A program made the position numbers and the translations under genes. Below the pieces are notes generated by a model. The model ran no database searches, had not been told where the DNA came from, and was given only the letters and a program-made list of their open reading frames with translations. A stretch of 64,000 nt of DNA from Escallonia rubra (taxonomy: Eukaryota; Streptophyta; Magnoliopsida; Escalloniales; Escalloniaceae), in assembly GCA_033065855.1 (NCBI GenBank), contig JAVXUO010002049.1, forward strand, positions 248,001 through 312,000. The letters run 5' to 3'. This document shows, in pieces, positions 46,800-61,192 of this stretch (positions are counted from its first letter, which is position 1; the number at the start of each line of letters is the position of its first letter).

Positions 46800-47486
46800 T
46801 ACTATTACAGTAACTGTGATTGTGACACTGAATGTTAGTGGATTGTACACAAAAACCAGTCATAAATAGTGGCTCAATTGATGTTACTTTCCACATTAAA
46901 GTCACTTCAAGCAATAAAGACAAATGATCACTAATAGTCTTGGAGGAGGTGAACTATTCAAATGTTGATTATTGGTTGTTCATAACAGTTTTGGACCATC
47001 CTTTACACAAAGACTACTAATAGTCTTGGACAAGGTAAACTGTTCACATGTGGGTGATTGGTTGTTCATAACGTTTTGGACCATCCTTTGAGATGTATCC
47101 ATGAAACTTTGCGAGAAGCTGCTGGCACGTATCAAATGTGAACACCAACAACTGAAATAGTTTTGTTTAGAATCCCGTTGTTTATTATGTGTTTTTTTTC
47201 TTATTTCTCTTTTTTGATTTTCACTTTTCCAGTTCTGTTATCTATTTCTCATAGTGATTTATGAGGTACCATTTTCTTCTTCATATATATATCTACCAAG
47301 ACTAGAGTTTGAATCGTTGTTTCCAACACTAGAGTTTGATCCACACATTTCAAAATAATAGGCCGTAGCATTTCGACTCAAGTAATCACCAGTTGCACCC
47401 CAAGTTTTCCAAAAATCCTTCCCCTATATGAACTTTAAGTACTTGATTGAAGAATTTAGGAATAGTTGTGGTGCATGTGGACATCA
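46800..47486 (+). repeat. Copy E of the module: upstream region of the intact kinase
   Basis: Same landmarks as copies C and D (GTGACACTGAATGTTAGTGG, AGACTACTAATAGTCTTGG near 47012, CCTTCCCCTATATG near 47418), ending at the kinase start codon. It therefore holds the promoter. A TATATATAT run near 47285 is the only TATA-like element noticed. Confidence 0.75.
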
Positions 47487-51236
<3,750 letters not shown>

Positions 51237-51479
51237 ATGTACTTACATGCATATTGTTTTGAGGTTAAAATATGGCAAGTGGTCCTTCTATAACATACAA
51301 AAATCTTTATAAGAACTATGCATAGATCTTCTGTTTACGTGACGTATACTTATAATACTTTGTATGCTCATGTACTTTCTATGATTTAGGTTCTAGGTAT
51401 GTTTTGGTATGTATACGAGGAATTTTTAGTAGAACTGTTGATATCTTATGTAAGGGTTCTTGTTACTACAAGAAAAATA

Positions 51480-51950
51480 ACAATTAGCGACGGAAAAAAA
51501 CCGTCGCTAATATATGAAAATTCCGTCGATAAAGCCTTTAGCGACGGAAATTCCGTCGCTAAAGTTCCGTCGCCTAAACCCTCGTCTCTAAAGGTTTTAT
51601 CGACAAAATTAGTGTTCCATCAGTGATGCCTTTGTCATTACCGACGGAATTGGTCATCCTTTAGCGATGGAATTTCCGTCACTAAAAATATTTTTCAGTT
51701 TTCAGAAAATTAACTTTTTTAAAAATAAATAAATGAAATATAGATATTTTTTTAAAAATTACCATTAGCGACGGAAATTCCATCGCCATATTTTGTACTA
51801 GACAAATTTTCCGTCGCTAATTCCATGGCAAAAACCATATTTTGGAGCTAATATTTTTTTATGTCGTTAATTTTGTTGCAAAAAAACGCATATTTAGGAA
51901 TTTTTTCGTCGCTAATTCCGTCGAAAAAATCATATTTAGGAGCTAAAAAT
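51480..51950. repeat. Left subterminal array of the second CACTA element
   Basis: Repeated TTAGCGACGGAAATTCCGTCGC units and variants in both orientations, decaying toward the interior (GTCGCTAATTCCGTCG). Confidence 0.85.
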
Positions 51951-52197
51951 TTTGAAAATAAAAATTAATATATATTCATAATAGATTATACTATTCTTAA
52001 TTAATGTAACAACTCGTGACAATAATAATCCAATATCCGACAATGAACTAAAGATAACAAATATTCAGCATTTGTTAAATACTACTAAAAGTTAACAATT
52101 GAGTTAATGCATATAAATCAACCAGTTGCTTGGTTACCAAAATGAACAAATGTCCCAACAAATATAACGTCAAATCTGGTCACATAAGGCGATCATC

Positions 52198-53880
52198 CAC
52201 CAAACTCGTCGAATGTTTCATCGTTGCCATCCTCAGTAGCATCAGTCGCGGTAACTTCGGCCTGTAACAAAGCAATTAAAGGCATGTTAAAAGATGTATC
52301 CATGTACTTGCATAACCAAGCCTAAACATGAATCCAACCTAAAATATGTGTGTCAAACAAAGATGGAACTACATCAAAAAGGTGGTAAAACACCAGAAGC
52401 TACTCCTAGTTGGGACCATCTAGATTAATTAACAAAGGCAAGTTCTATACAAAATGGTTAAGCATGCTTGAAAGCTAACAACATGTTTTTGCATGAGTAC
52501 CTAAACTGCAAATAGGGAATAACCCAGCAAATAACAAGCTACTAAAGAAATAGTCTTAAACACCGCAACAAGACACGAAACTAAAGGAATCAGATCTAAG
52601 AAAAACAATAGAGAAGGCGATCTAAATTAACTCCTCAGATCTCTTAAAGCTTCCTCACTTGCAACTGCAGGAGACAACTCTACCGCTGAGAAAGTACCTA
52701 GCGATGCACGAGACCAGAATGCAGGAAACTAGGTAACCTGTGTGGAAGTCCTATGGCAATGCTCAGGCAGAACTGTACTTTTATCTATCTTGAATAGGCA
52801 AAACTACACCCCAAACACCACCAAGAAAAGGACCTTCACAATGATCATGAAATCAATTTAGGCCCCAGCCACTGCAACCATGAAATCAACATGTGAAATT
52901 TGACCTTCACAATGACCACCCTCGCTGCCATAATCATGGGCCTGTTAGCACCTAAAATATGTATCAAGTAGAAATTTCAAGTCTTGTCCTAGGGGTCAAA
53001 CCACTAAGACATAGTGCCAGCAGCTCAAGACACGGTACCAGCAAAAGTTTAAAAACTCCTTGGGGTCAAACCACTAAGGCACAGTACCAGCAGCTCAAAC
53101 TCCAACTCTACTGCCTGCCTATACCAAACTTGGACTCAAAGCTTGGTTTTCATGCTTTAAGCATCGGCTAGTCAAGCCATGTAGACACCATCTTCTTGAT
53201 TGTGTCATTTTTGTTCAACTTTTCATAGAAACATTGCTGAACTGATACTTAATATTGAGTTAGTTGCAAGACAGTTATTCAACTTATACCAACCTCTAAT
53301 AATATTCCTGTCATTTCCTTGCAAAACTAATCCAAACAATACTCTACCAGATGGCCTTAAACATGAATGAAGCATGAGGTTTGATACCCTGTTGTAGGTC
53401 ATGTTGTAGGTCATTCTCTTTCGTCCGTTTTTCCACCTCAATCTCTACAAGCTTAGCAATTTCACTCTCTTTCATCTTTTGCACCTCAAGCTCCACAATC
53501 TTAGCAATTTCGTCTTTCCTATTTTTGGAGGCTGGGGGCTGGTCCAGTGAAATACGCATTGATGCCCTGGCATCTCGTGCGGTTTCGCGAGTACCACGTA
53601 TACGTCTTTTCTTGTCGCGAACCCCAGGCGTTTGTCGCCACAATTCTGTTGCATCATAATCTAGCAAGGAATAGTTGGGCTCCTGAGAACTAATTTCATC
53701 AAACCTCACAGCATATTCATCCTGTAACTCATGCAAAATGCAAGTCGAGTTAGAGATTCGTCAGACAAGATAGATGAAAAATCAGCTGCAAAAACAAACT
53801 TACGCGGATAGCCCCCTACGATCATCCAATCTTTTTTCCAACCAACTACGATCAACCGACATTCTCAAAACTCCCGGGGT
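52198..53880 (-). pseudogene. Remains of a CACTA gene (transposase-associated N-terminus, coiled coil)
   Basis: Read leftwards: a first exon near 53880-53812 starts MSVDRSWLEKRLDDRRG, like the start of the transposase at 11643, and ends at GTAAGT. The next, about 53724-53350, after an AG acceptor, reads DEYAVRFDEISSQEPNYSL and a charged helical stretch (ESEIAKLVEIEVEKRTKEND). A last exon near 52262-52198 reads AEVTATDATEDGNDETFDE and stops. The catalytic Transposase_21, DUF4218 and DUF4216 parts are missing. It could make at most a short DNA-binding-type protein. Exon links are inferred. Confidence 0.55.
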
Positions 53881-54449
53881 TGGTCCTAGAATGCAAATTA
53901 GAGATTAGAAAAAATATACAATGCAAGGCATGTTTTCCAAGGCAAAGTTCAAGGCATGAGATGTACGAAGAGCATATGCAGTGGAAACACTAAGTCTTGT
54001 ATGAATGAGATGAAGTAGAAACACGAAGTGCGATGCATTTTTCCCAAGGCCCTAAGCGTTAAGATCCAAATTACAGTGAATTTTGACATCTTCAAACCAC
54101 TACAGCTTCTCTTTTATCCAGCCTTGGCATGCAACATGGCATACTTGCAAGTGCCTTCCATTCCTTTACTACTGGTTCTATGTTCACTGTGTATTATCAT
54201 CCTTGGTAAACTATGGCTGCATCATAGGTGAAGTAAGTTTTCCTGCATCTGCTACAGGACTGTTTGTTCTGAATTTATAATACCTTACGACCAATACATG
54301 AAGTCAGCTAAATTTGATCATTCACTTGGAACGAGATTCAGAATGCAGTTTGCAGTCCATTATACTATTAGAAGGAGAAACTTATAACTAAACCTGTGGT
54401 TAAAAGTTTACTGAGTTGGTGAAGTAATACTAATAATGCTGCCTCACTG

Positions 54450-55137
54450 ATGCAAAGAAGTCCACAAAGAAGAGAGTCTGCTCTTGTACTGCTACTGGCT
54501 GCAAGTTTGAACTCCACTAACACCCAGCAATCACCCCCTGCCTTAAAAATGGCACTGCATTATTTGAGCGACCCTAACTCAACGCTTCCTGAGCCATCTA
54601 ATTTGCCTCCCGTTGGTGGCTATATCAATTGGAAATCCCCAACTAGCTTTCCAAGGGAGGGATCCCTTACAGAAAGCTCAGATACTGGAAACTCAAAGGA
54701 AAGAACAAACAATAAGCAAGGCATTGGAAGTCTACAAGCTGAACTGGAAACTTTGAAAGAGTCCAACCGGATAGTTGAAGAGCAAATTGAAAATCAGAAG
54801 TTGATAAATGAAGATCTCGATACCCAGCTTACCATGGCAAAGTTTAGATTGAATGAGGTTTCGCAGAAGTTATCGTCTGTTGAAGTGGAACTAGATGACA
54901 GAATTCACTGCTGTGAAGAGTTAGAAGCAACCTGTTTGGAGCTCCAACTCCAACTAGAAAGGTACCTATTGTTCTATTCCGTGTCATTTTCCTACGCAGG
55001 CTGAGCTCAAAATTTTGGATGCATAACAAGAAAAGCGGAAAGAAGAGTAGGTTCTCATTTTTTGAATATGTAACTCGCAGGTTACAGACAAGGAAATTCC
55101 AAAGGGCAGTGTAGACAATGGGAAGCTACTCGAGAAT
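54450..55137 (+). pseudogene. Captured fragment of a filament-like plant protein (FPP) gene
   Basis: The open stretch reads ESALVLLLAASLNSTNTQ, then LKMALHYLSDPNSTLPEPSN, then a coiled coil (LQAELETLKESNRIVEEQIE, LINEDLDTQLTMAKFRLNEV, SSVEVELDDRIHCCEELEAT, CLELQLQLE). Heptad-rich text ending CCEELEATCLELQLQLE is typical of the plant FPP/DUF869 long coiled-coil proteins. A splice donor at 54962 and an acceptor at 55080 bound an intron-like gap, and a second exon-like block 55081-55137 (DKEIPKG, then GTAAGT) follows, although joining those exact sites changes phase. Intron-like spacing suggests DNA-level capture. It lies opposite in strand to the element's own gene remains. Confidence 0.7.
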
Positions 55138-55859
55138 GTAAGTTCCTTTAGTTTTTGACAACTAAAGCTATATCACTTTTCTGCTAAATTGAATTCTCTA
55201 TTGCATACTTTTGCTGCTTAGGACTATGCTCAGCCCCTCACGCTTTTTGGGCTTACAGGGCTGAGCTAGGAGTCCGTTCACTCAATCCTTATTGGAACAG
55301 ATTGTTTCATCCAGATGCATAAGCTATTGTATGACTATACTTACGAAGATCTTTCTTACTATATTTCTGGAGGAAATGTCTTTGATTATGGAAACAGTCA
55401 AGTGGGCGGAGCTTAGTTAACTATGGCTTTGTCTCGTATGGCTAAACACGACTATAAAGCAGTAGAATAACTAGATATCATATGAATCAAAAGTTGTCAT
55501 TTACTTGAAGTGGAGATTTCAAGCCACCACCAACAGCAAAAATTCGAGCCAGCGCTCATCCCTACGTGACCATATGATGTAGTGCATAATCTTTTAAAGA
55601 TTAACAGAAACATGCTGCACCATGAATTATCAATGAAAAGCACCCACACTGTCGAGAATGTAATAGCCAGTAAAGCTATGATCGCACAGGTGAGTGATGC
55701 TTTAGATCAAAACAGTTAACACAGAAAGGCAAAAGAGATCCATAGAGATGGATGGAACAAACCTATTTAAATTATACAAACCAAACCATAATCAATCTCA
55801 AAGGAATAGCAGTAAGAGATTGAGTGTGAGAGGAAGAGGAAGAGGAAGAATTACCTGGC

Positions 55860-56225
55860 AAGAAGATGAGAGTCAGAGGAATATACTGCTACTCGATGTC
55901 TCTTCTTTTTGCTTGATTCAATATCAAGCTGCCCTAAAATTGAAGAAAAAAAATAATGAAACGCACTACTGACGTGAAACCAAAAGATAATTAATATGCA
56001 GATTGAAGACCCAAACGAACAAGAACCCTAATTTGATTGTTACATCAATCAAGGGTTTAGGGCTCCATACAAAAATCAAAGCCCTAATTGAAGTAAGATG
56101 GAGCAAGGGAGCTTCGGACAAACCTTCAGAGTGTGAAACCAAAACGGCGACGGGGGTGGGAGGGATGGTGGCGCGAAGGGTTGCCGCCACAGCTGGGTTC
56201 TTCCGCTTCTTCGCACAGACCTGAA
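55860..56225 (-). other. Gene-like 5' region (leader with telo-box-like motif and short exon)
   Basis: On the minus strand a CT- and GC-rich leader near 56225-56060 contains CCCTAAACCCTT and ATTAGGGCTTTG, typical of 5' UTRs of housekeeping plant genes. It is followed by GGCAGCTTGATATTGAATCA reading LDIESSKKKRHRVAVYSSDS and a donor-like GTAATT at about 55853. It may be a second captured gene start or the leader of the element's own gene. The protein is not recognised. Confidence 0.4.
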
Positions 56226-56344
56226 CACTGTAGAACTATTTTTTGTTTTATGTATTTTCAGTTTTTATGCTTTATTATATATATTATTCCATTTCTTAAT
56301 AATTAGTAAAAGAAGTTTTCTGATATTAAAAATTGAAAATAACA

Positions 56345-56577
56345 GATTTCGCGATGGAAATAACTCCGTCATTAAAATCCGTCACTGATTTCCGTCGCTA
56401 AATCTTTTGTGACGGAACATTTCGTCGCAAATTTTTACTTCCGGCACATTTTTTCCCTCCACCGCTTGTGGAGTCATAATAGTGACTGAACTTAATTCCG
56501 TCGCCCAATTTCGTTGGTTTATGTAGCTTTTAGCGACGGAATTTATTCCATCGCTAATAAGCATTTTTCTTGTAGTG
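56345..56577. repeat. Right subterminal array of the second CACTA element
   Basis: Degenerate TTAGCGACGGAATTT and CCGTCGCTAAAT units lead to the terminal TTTTTCTTGTAGTG. Confidence 0.8.
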
Positions 56578-57121
56578 ACGTAGTACTCGGATGCTTTTAC
56601 AAGATCAATGAATATAACAGCAAGTGCAAGCCTTGGTAGGTCCAAATGATTCGAGGTGGATTAATAAAGAGAAAAAATTAGACTAGTACAGAGTAAATAT
56701 TGCATGGTCCTGATCATTTACGACCATTGGATCATGAAGTAAGGAAGGAAGAGGGTTATTTAGCTTCTGGAGATAAGTATCAACATCAATATATCAATGT
56801 GGAAAGACAAGTTATGCACTGATTTCACGACATGTGTCGTTTCTAATTCTAAACTATCTAGTGAAGTCTAAGTTGAATTTAACTCTTTCGTAAATGATAT
56901 TCATACTTTTGCAATGAATTTGACACTTATTAAATATTAACTTCCAGCAAATTCTCACGTTGAGCTTGTGCTCTTTTCTTGTTTGGATTTATTGCATACG
57001 ACGCTCCTAAGGTTTGCATTTATTACACCTTGCTCTCTTTATCTATTAAAATTATTTTAAACTACACTTTTTAATGTTTCAATTACCGGAATTAACACAG
57101 TAAATAAAAAGACACCAATAT
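56578..57121. other. Non-coding spacer between CACTA-2 and the LTR element
   Basis: AT-rich. No gene, repeat or element end recognised. It is presumably the original downstream flank of the kinase gene. Confidence 0.4.
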
Positions 57122-60100
57122 TGTATTACCCAAAACCTAGCGTTGGTTTTATGACAATTTCTAGCCAGTTATTTACTACTTTAGCAACCAGTGTTGTAAG
57201 TGATATTAAAGAGCTTTAGCGACGATTGTTGTTAATGGCATCATTTGGGACATCTAGTGACATTTTTCTAAGAACCAAGTTGGGAGAAGTTGGCAATTAA
57301 TGATAGTGCGGGAGATGACATTAAAGTCTATAAGTAACTTAGGGGTTGTTATGTAAATATTTATATACGTGAGTTAATCTAATTTTTTAGGACCCTTTTA
57401 TATTAGAAAGTTAGAAGCAGAGAGAGATTAGGGGAGAGAAATCGAGAGAGAGTGAAGATAAGTAAAAAAAAAGAGACGGGGTAGAAAAATTGGAGAGAAA
57501 AAGGCATTTGGAAAGGAAGGAAAGAAAAGTCAAAAGAGAAATCTGAAAATATTGAGGACGGAGAGAGAGAGGGGGAGAAGCGGAGAGGGAGAGAGAGCAT
57601 AATGCAAAAAGGTGAAGGAGAGGGAGAGAATAGTGAGGGTGAGATCATCGCATGGTTGTGTGATGGGCGTGTGCGTGTGTGCAGATATAAGGCGCAAGTG
57701 TGTGCACAGGATTGCATACGCGCGCTGGGGATGCTGAGTGTGCACAACTTTGCGCGCCTATACGTGTGTGGGGTATAGGGATGTGTGTGTGTGTGGAAGA
57801 AAGGGCGCAACCAGGCAGCGTGACATGTGCTATGTGCTTGTGTGGCGTGTATAGCGTGTATATGTGTGTGTTCTGTGCGTGAAGAAGGTCTAATAGTGTG
57901 TGCTTTAGTGTGTGAGATGTCGAGGTTTGTGAGATAGTGTGTGCAGTGTGCAGTGTGTGTGTGTGTGTGATTTAGTGTTAAATAGAGATTATCAAAGCAT
58001 GTGAAGAAGGGTTAGAGTAGAATTTCGAATGGTGAAGTGTCTGTGTATAAATTGGGTGTGTAGGTGTGTATGAGTGTGTGTGCGCAGCAGTTTGCTACTT
58101 GTATGTGTTCAAATAGTGTAGTGTGTGAAGGTGTAATGCAGTAGGATATAGGGCGATCAAGAGTATTTCTGGCATGTTTTATGATGGCAAGAAGTATGTG
58201 TAAAAACCGAAAGAGGACATGTTCTTGAGAGTGTGGGGTGTGTGTGTGGAATTAGGTGGAATTAGTGTTTTGAGGTTGCTATTGAGCATAGCAACAACTA
58301 ATGCGAGTGTGAGATGTTCATAAAAGTGAAGTTGGGGTGTGTGTGTGTGTGTGTGTGTGTGTGTAGGGGTATTGTGTGCGTGAGTGAAGTGGCTGTGTGT
58401 GGAAGTGCAGTCATTGTGTATATGTGTGTGTGTGTCTGTAATTGCGTCATGTGTGTGAGTGATGTGAGTAAATGAGTGTTTATGTAAGGTGTATGTAATT
58501 GTGTAATGTGAAGAGCGTGTGAGTGTGTGTAGTGTTTAAGACTTTTGTGAGTGAAATGTGGATTGTAATTATGGAAATGTAGTAGCAAGAAGCCACGTGT
58601 GTGGTGTGAGGTGAAGAAGTGTCTGTGTTTAATCCGATACCCAGTAGGAGTTTTCGAACGAAATTTTTTTCGAAGGGACTTTTTAGTCCTGAAGTTAGTT
58701 CAAGTTGCTTAGAAAGGTGTTTGAAACTATTTTGGGAGTTATGATGGCGCGATGGTCGGCAGAGAGTGTTCTGGTAATTTTGCATGTGTTAGGGGGTGTT
58801 TTCATAATTTTTCATTCTTGGTTGCGAAATTAGTGGTACCATATGTAGGTGTATCCTATACTTTTATAGGTGGGCACTATGCATGTATTTCTGTATTTTC
58901 ATTAAGGATTATTAGGTAGGTGCTATGGGTGCGTGTTTGTGCTGTGATGTGGGTTGTGTGCGTGTTTGTAAGAGAAAGAGACATAGAGAAAGAAAGGGGA
59001 GTTACATTAGTACGGGTTGTCGAGACGGCTGGGGGTGTTAGTTGTTGTCTTGTGGAATTCAAGAGAGTGAGTTAGAGAGTTAGAAAAGTCGAATGGGGTC
59101 TGACAGGCGCATATACTTCTGACTCGTTCAAAAAGAGCTTGGAATGGCTTGGGCGGTTCTTTTGGTCAGATGTAGCAAGGAATCATCGCGTTGGATTCAT
59201 TCTCGTATCGAGAAAATGCATAGCGTTATGTAAGTGACCTTTTGATTCATCTCTTATTTTTATATACTACGTTTATTATCATTTTATTTGAGAAATTACT
59301 GTTTACATAAAATGAGCTGCTTTTAATGACGTTATTTGTTTTCTCGAATGAAAGAATTGTTTATCACAACACTTTTAGCGACACTTGTTTCTTGTTAAAC
59401 ACCGGACCGACATGTAAACAATATTTGGATAGCAATTGCTGTGGAATTTTTATTGGGGATGCTTAGTGCAAAGTGTGACTAATTTTTGGACGATATGTTT
59501 TTGGACTTGAAATGTTGTAGAAGAATATTGATGAAGTGGGATGGTTTGACCATCAGGTTTTCAAGCATTTGGTTTACGATGAACGAAATAGGTAGTTTTT
59601 GCTTTCTCAGTTGCTCTGTCCCATATCTAACGGGAAAAGTTAGATTTCAGGCCCTTGTCAACTGGACTACGTACGTTGACATAATGCGTATTACTATATC
59701 ACGTGGTCACCCCTACTTCCACAACGATATTTATCCCGGGGTGGGATTCTGGGCCCAAGTCAGTGGGGCTATGTAAACTGACTGCAGTATACCGTTTGAG
59801 CTAGTGTTGGGTTGAAAGTTTCTTACGATTATGTTTTCGTGCTAAGTGACTTTTAAGCCTCCGAGCTATTTTACTTTACTTTATCACGCTTTATCAAATA
59901 ACTTGCCTCTACTGCTTTAAAATATAATCTCTTGGTAAGGTTGCTATTTTGGTTAACTAAGCTACTTCCTGACAGGCTACGGTTAAGCTAGTTTGGTCAC
60001 AAGTTACATACTAAGCACGTGCAAGCTCACCCATTACTTATCATTTCAGGTTTAAAAGTAAAGTGATGGTGACGAGCGAGGACTTGGGATTTTAAGGATA

Positions 60101-60428
60101 AACGCTATGGACTTTCTAGGACTGCATTAGTTGATCGTGAGTTGCATTGTAAGTGCTATTTTAAGAAGGATTGCATTGAAAATTTGAAAAGAAAATTTTC
60201 TATAGATTTTTGGTTTAGTTGTAGTTGTTGACAAATTAGAGTTATGAAGAGTCCTAGCATAAGTGTGGTATTGAAATAAGGGTATGAAAATGTATTTAAA
60301 CTCTGTAAAAGTTTTAAATTTCCGTTGTAGTTCATATCAATTTTAGTGAGTAAGGCTTGGCAGATCCCTTGCTGGGAATCCAGTGGGTTTGTAGAAGGTT
60401 ACATGCCTAGCTCACGGGCCTCAGGTCA
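57122..60428 (+). mobile_element. Left LTR of the LARD-like element
   Basis: About 3.3 kb from TGTATTACCC to about GGTCA, ten bases before the primer-binding site. Contains a TATA-like ATATTTATATACG near 57355, a purine-rich leader of GAGAGAGA runs, then about 1 kb of TG-rich simple sequence, including a (GT)n run near 58336-58362. Open frames in it come from these repeats. The right edge is approximate. Confidence 0.7.
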
Positions 60429-60437
60429 TGATAGAAA

Positions 60438-60450
60438 TGGTACCAGAGCA
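60438..60450 (+). promoter_or_regulatory. Primer-binding site
   Basis: TGGTACCAGAGCA differs by one base from the TGGTATCAGAGC that pairs with initiator methionine tRNA, and lies right after the left LTR. Confidence 0.75.
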
Positions 60451-61011
60451 ATACAGTCTTGTGACAACTAGAGCTTAAGCAATGATCTACCTAGTTGGAT
60501 TATCGAATCCCAAGTTATATTCCGATTTCTAGATATGGTGAAACATTTGAAGTTTGCTAAGATTACATGTTGTGTTTTTTAGGTTATATATAGCACTATG
60601 AAGACTTCTTTCACTGGATCAAGAAGGATTAGGAGGGTTTGGAGAAATGTGTTTCTAGTTGCCAAAAACCTCATCAAGGTTGTGAATATGCATGTAGCAC
60701 ACTAGCTAGATAAAAGTAATGTAAGGCTATTGTTATGTGATCAGAGTGTAGAGACTTTGGGGACTTTTAGAAGCATATGTAATTTTAAAGTTCTGCATGT
60801 GTTAGAGCGTAAGTGATGACTTAGGAAGTTCGAACTTAGCATTACGATTTGAACGAGAACTGTGACGTTTAATATTAGTGGTTCATATTTTTGGTGCAAA
60901 GGTTAGGCACTGCTTATCTATTATCTTGGTTGCTATATAACTGAGTTATGTAGCGAAATCTAGTACCTGGACATTGTCTGTATTGTGAAATTAAAAGCCA
61001 AATTTCTTTCA

Positions 61012-61192
61012 CGGGAGGAGAATGTAGTACCCTGATCTAAAACGGTTGTTATGGAATTATATCCTAGTTTGGTTGCCAACCGTTTAAATGGATCTACTTG
61101 TATAAATACTTGAGGCACCGGTGGGTATGCCAGAGCTCAAACATGATTAAGATCAGTTATGTGAGGACGAAATTTCTTTAAGGAGAAGATAA
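61012..61192 (+). promoter_or_regulatory. Two polypurine tracts, each followed by an LTR-like start
   Basis: CGGGAGGAGAA (61012-61022) is followed by TGTAGTACCC, and AAGGAGAAGATAA (61180-61192) by TGTAATAACAC. The second begins the right LTR. The first resembles another LTR start of which only about 170 bp remain. Confidence 0.65.

Larger units (their letters stand above)
51464..56577 (-). mobile_element. Second CACTA element, non-autonomous, carrying host gene sequence
   Basis: The left end TACTACAAGAAAAA (one change from CACTA) and right end TTTTCTTGTAGTG carry subterminal TTAGCGACGG arrays like those at 5.6 and 14.3 kb. The interior keeps pieces of a minus-strand CACTA gene and a plus-strand fragment of a filament-like plant protein. 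The transposase core is absent, so movement would need a helper such as the 5.6-14.4 kb type. Flanking triplets TGT and ACG do not match. Confidence 0.85.

Noticed and set aside
57403-57810. Minus-strand frames rich in His, Thr, Ser and Pro here and at 61518-62111
   Set aside because: They are translations of GAGAGA and TGTGTG repeats in the two LTRs.
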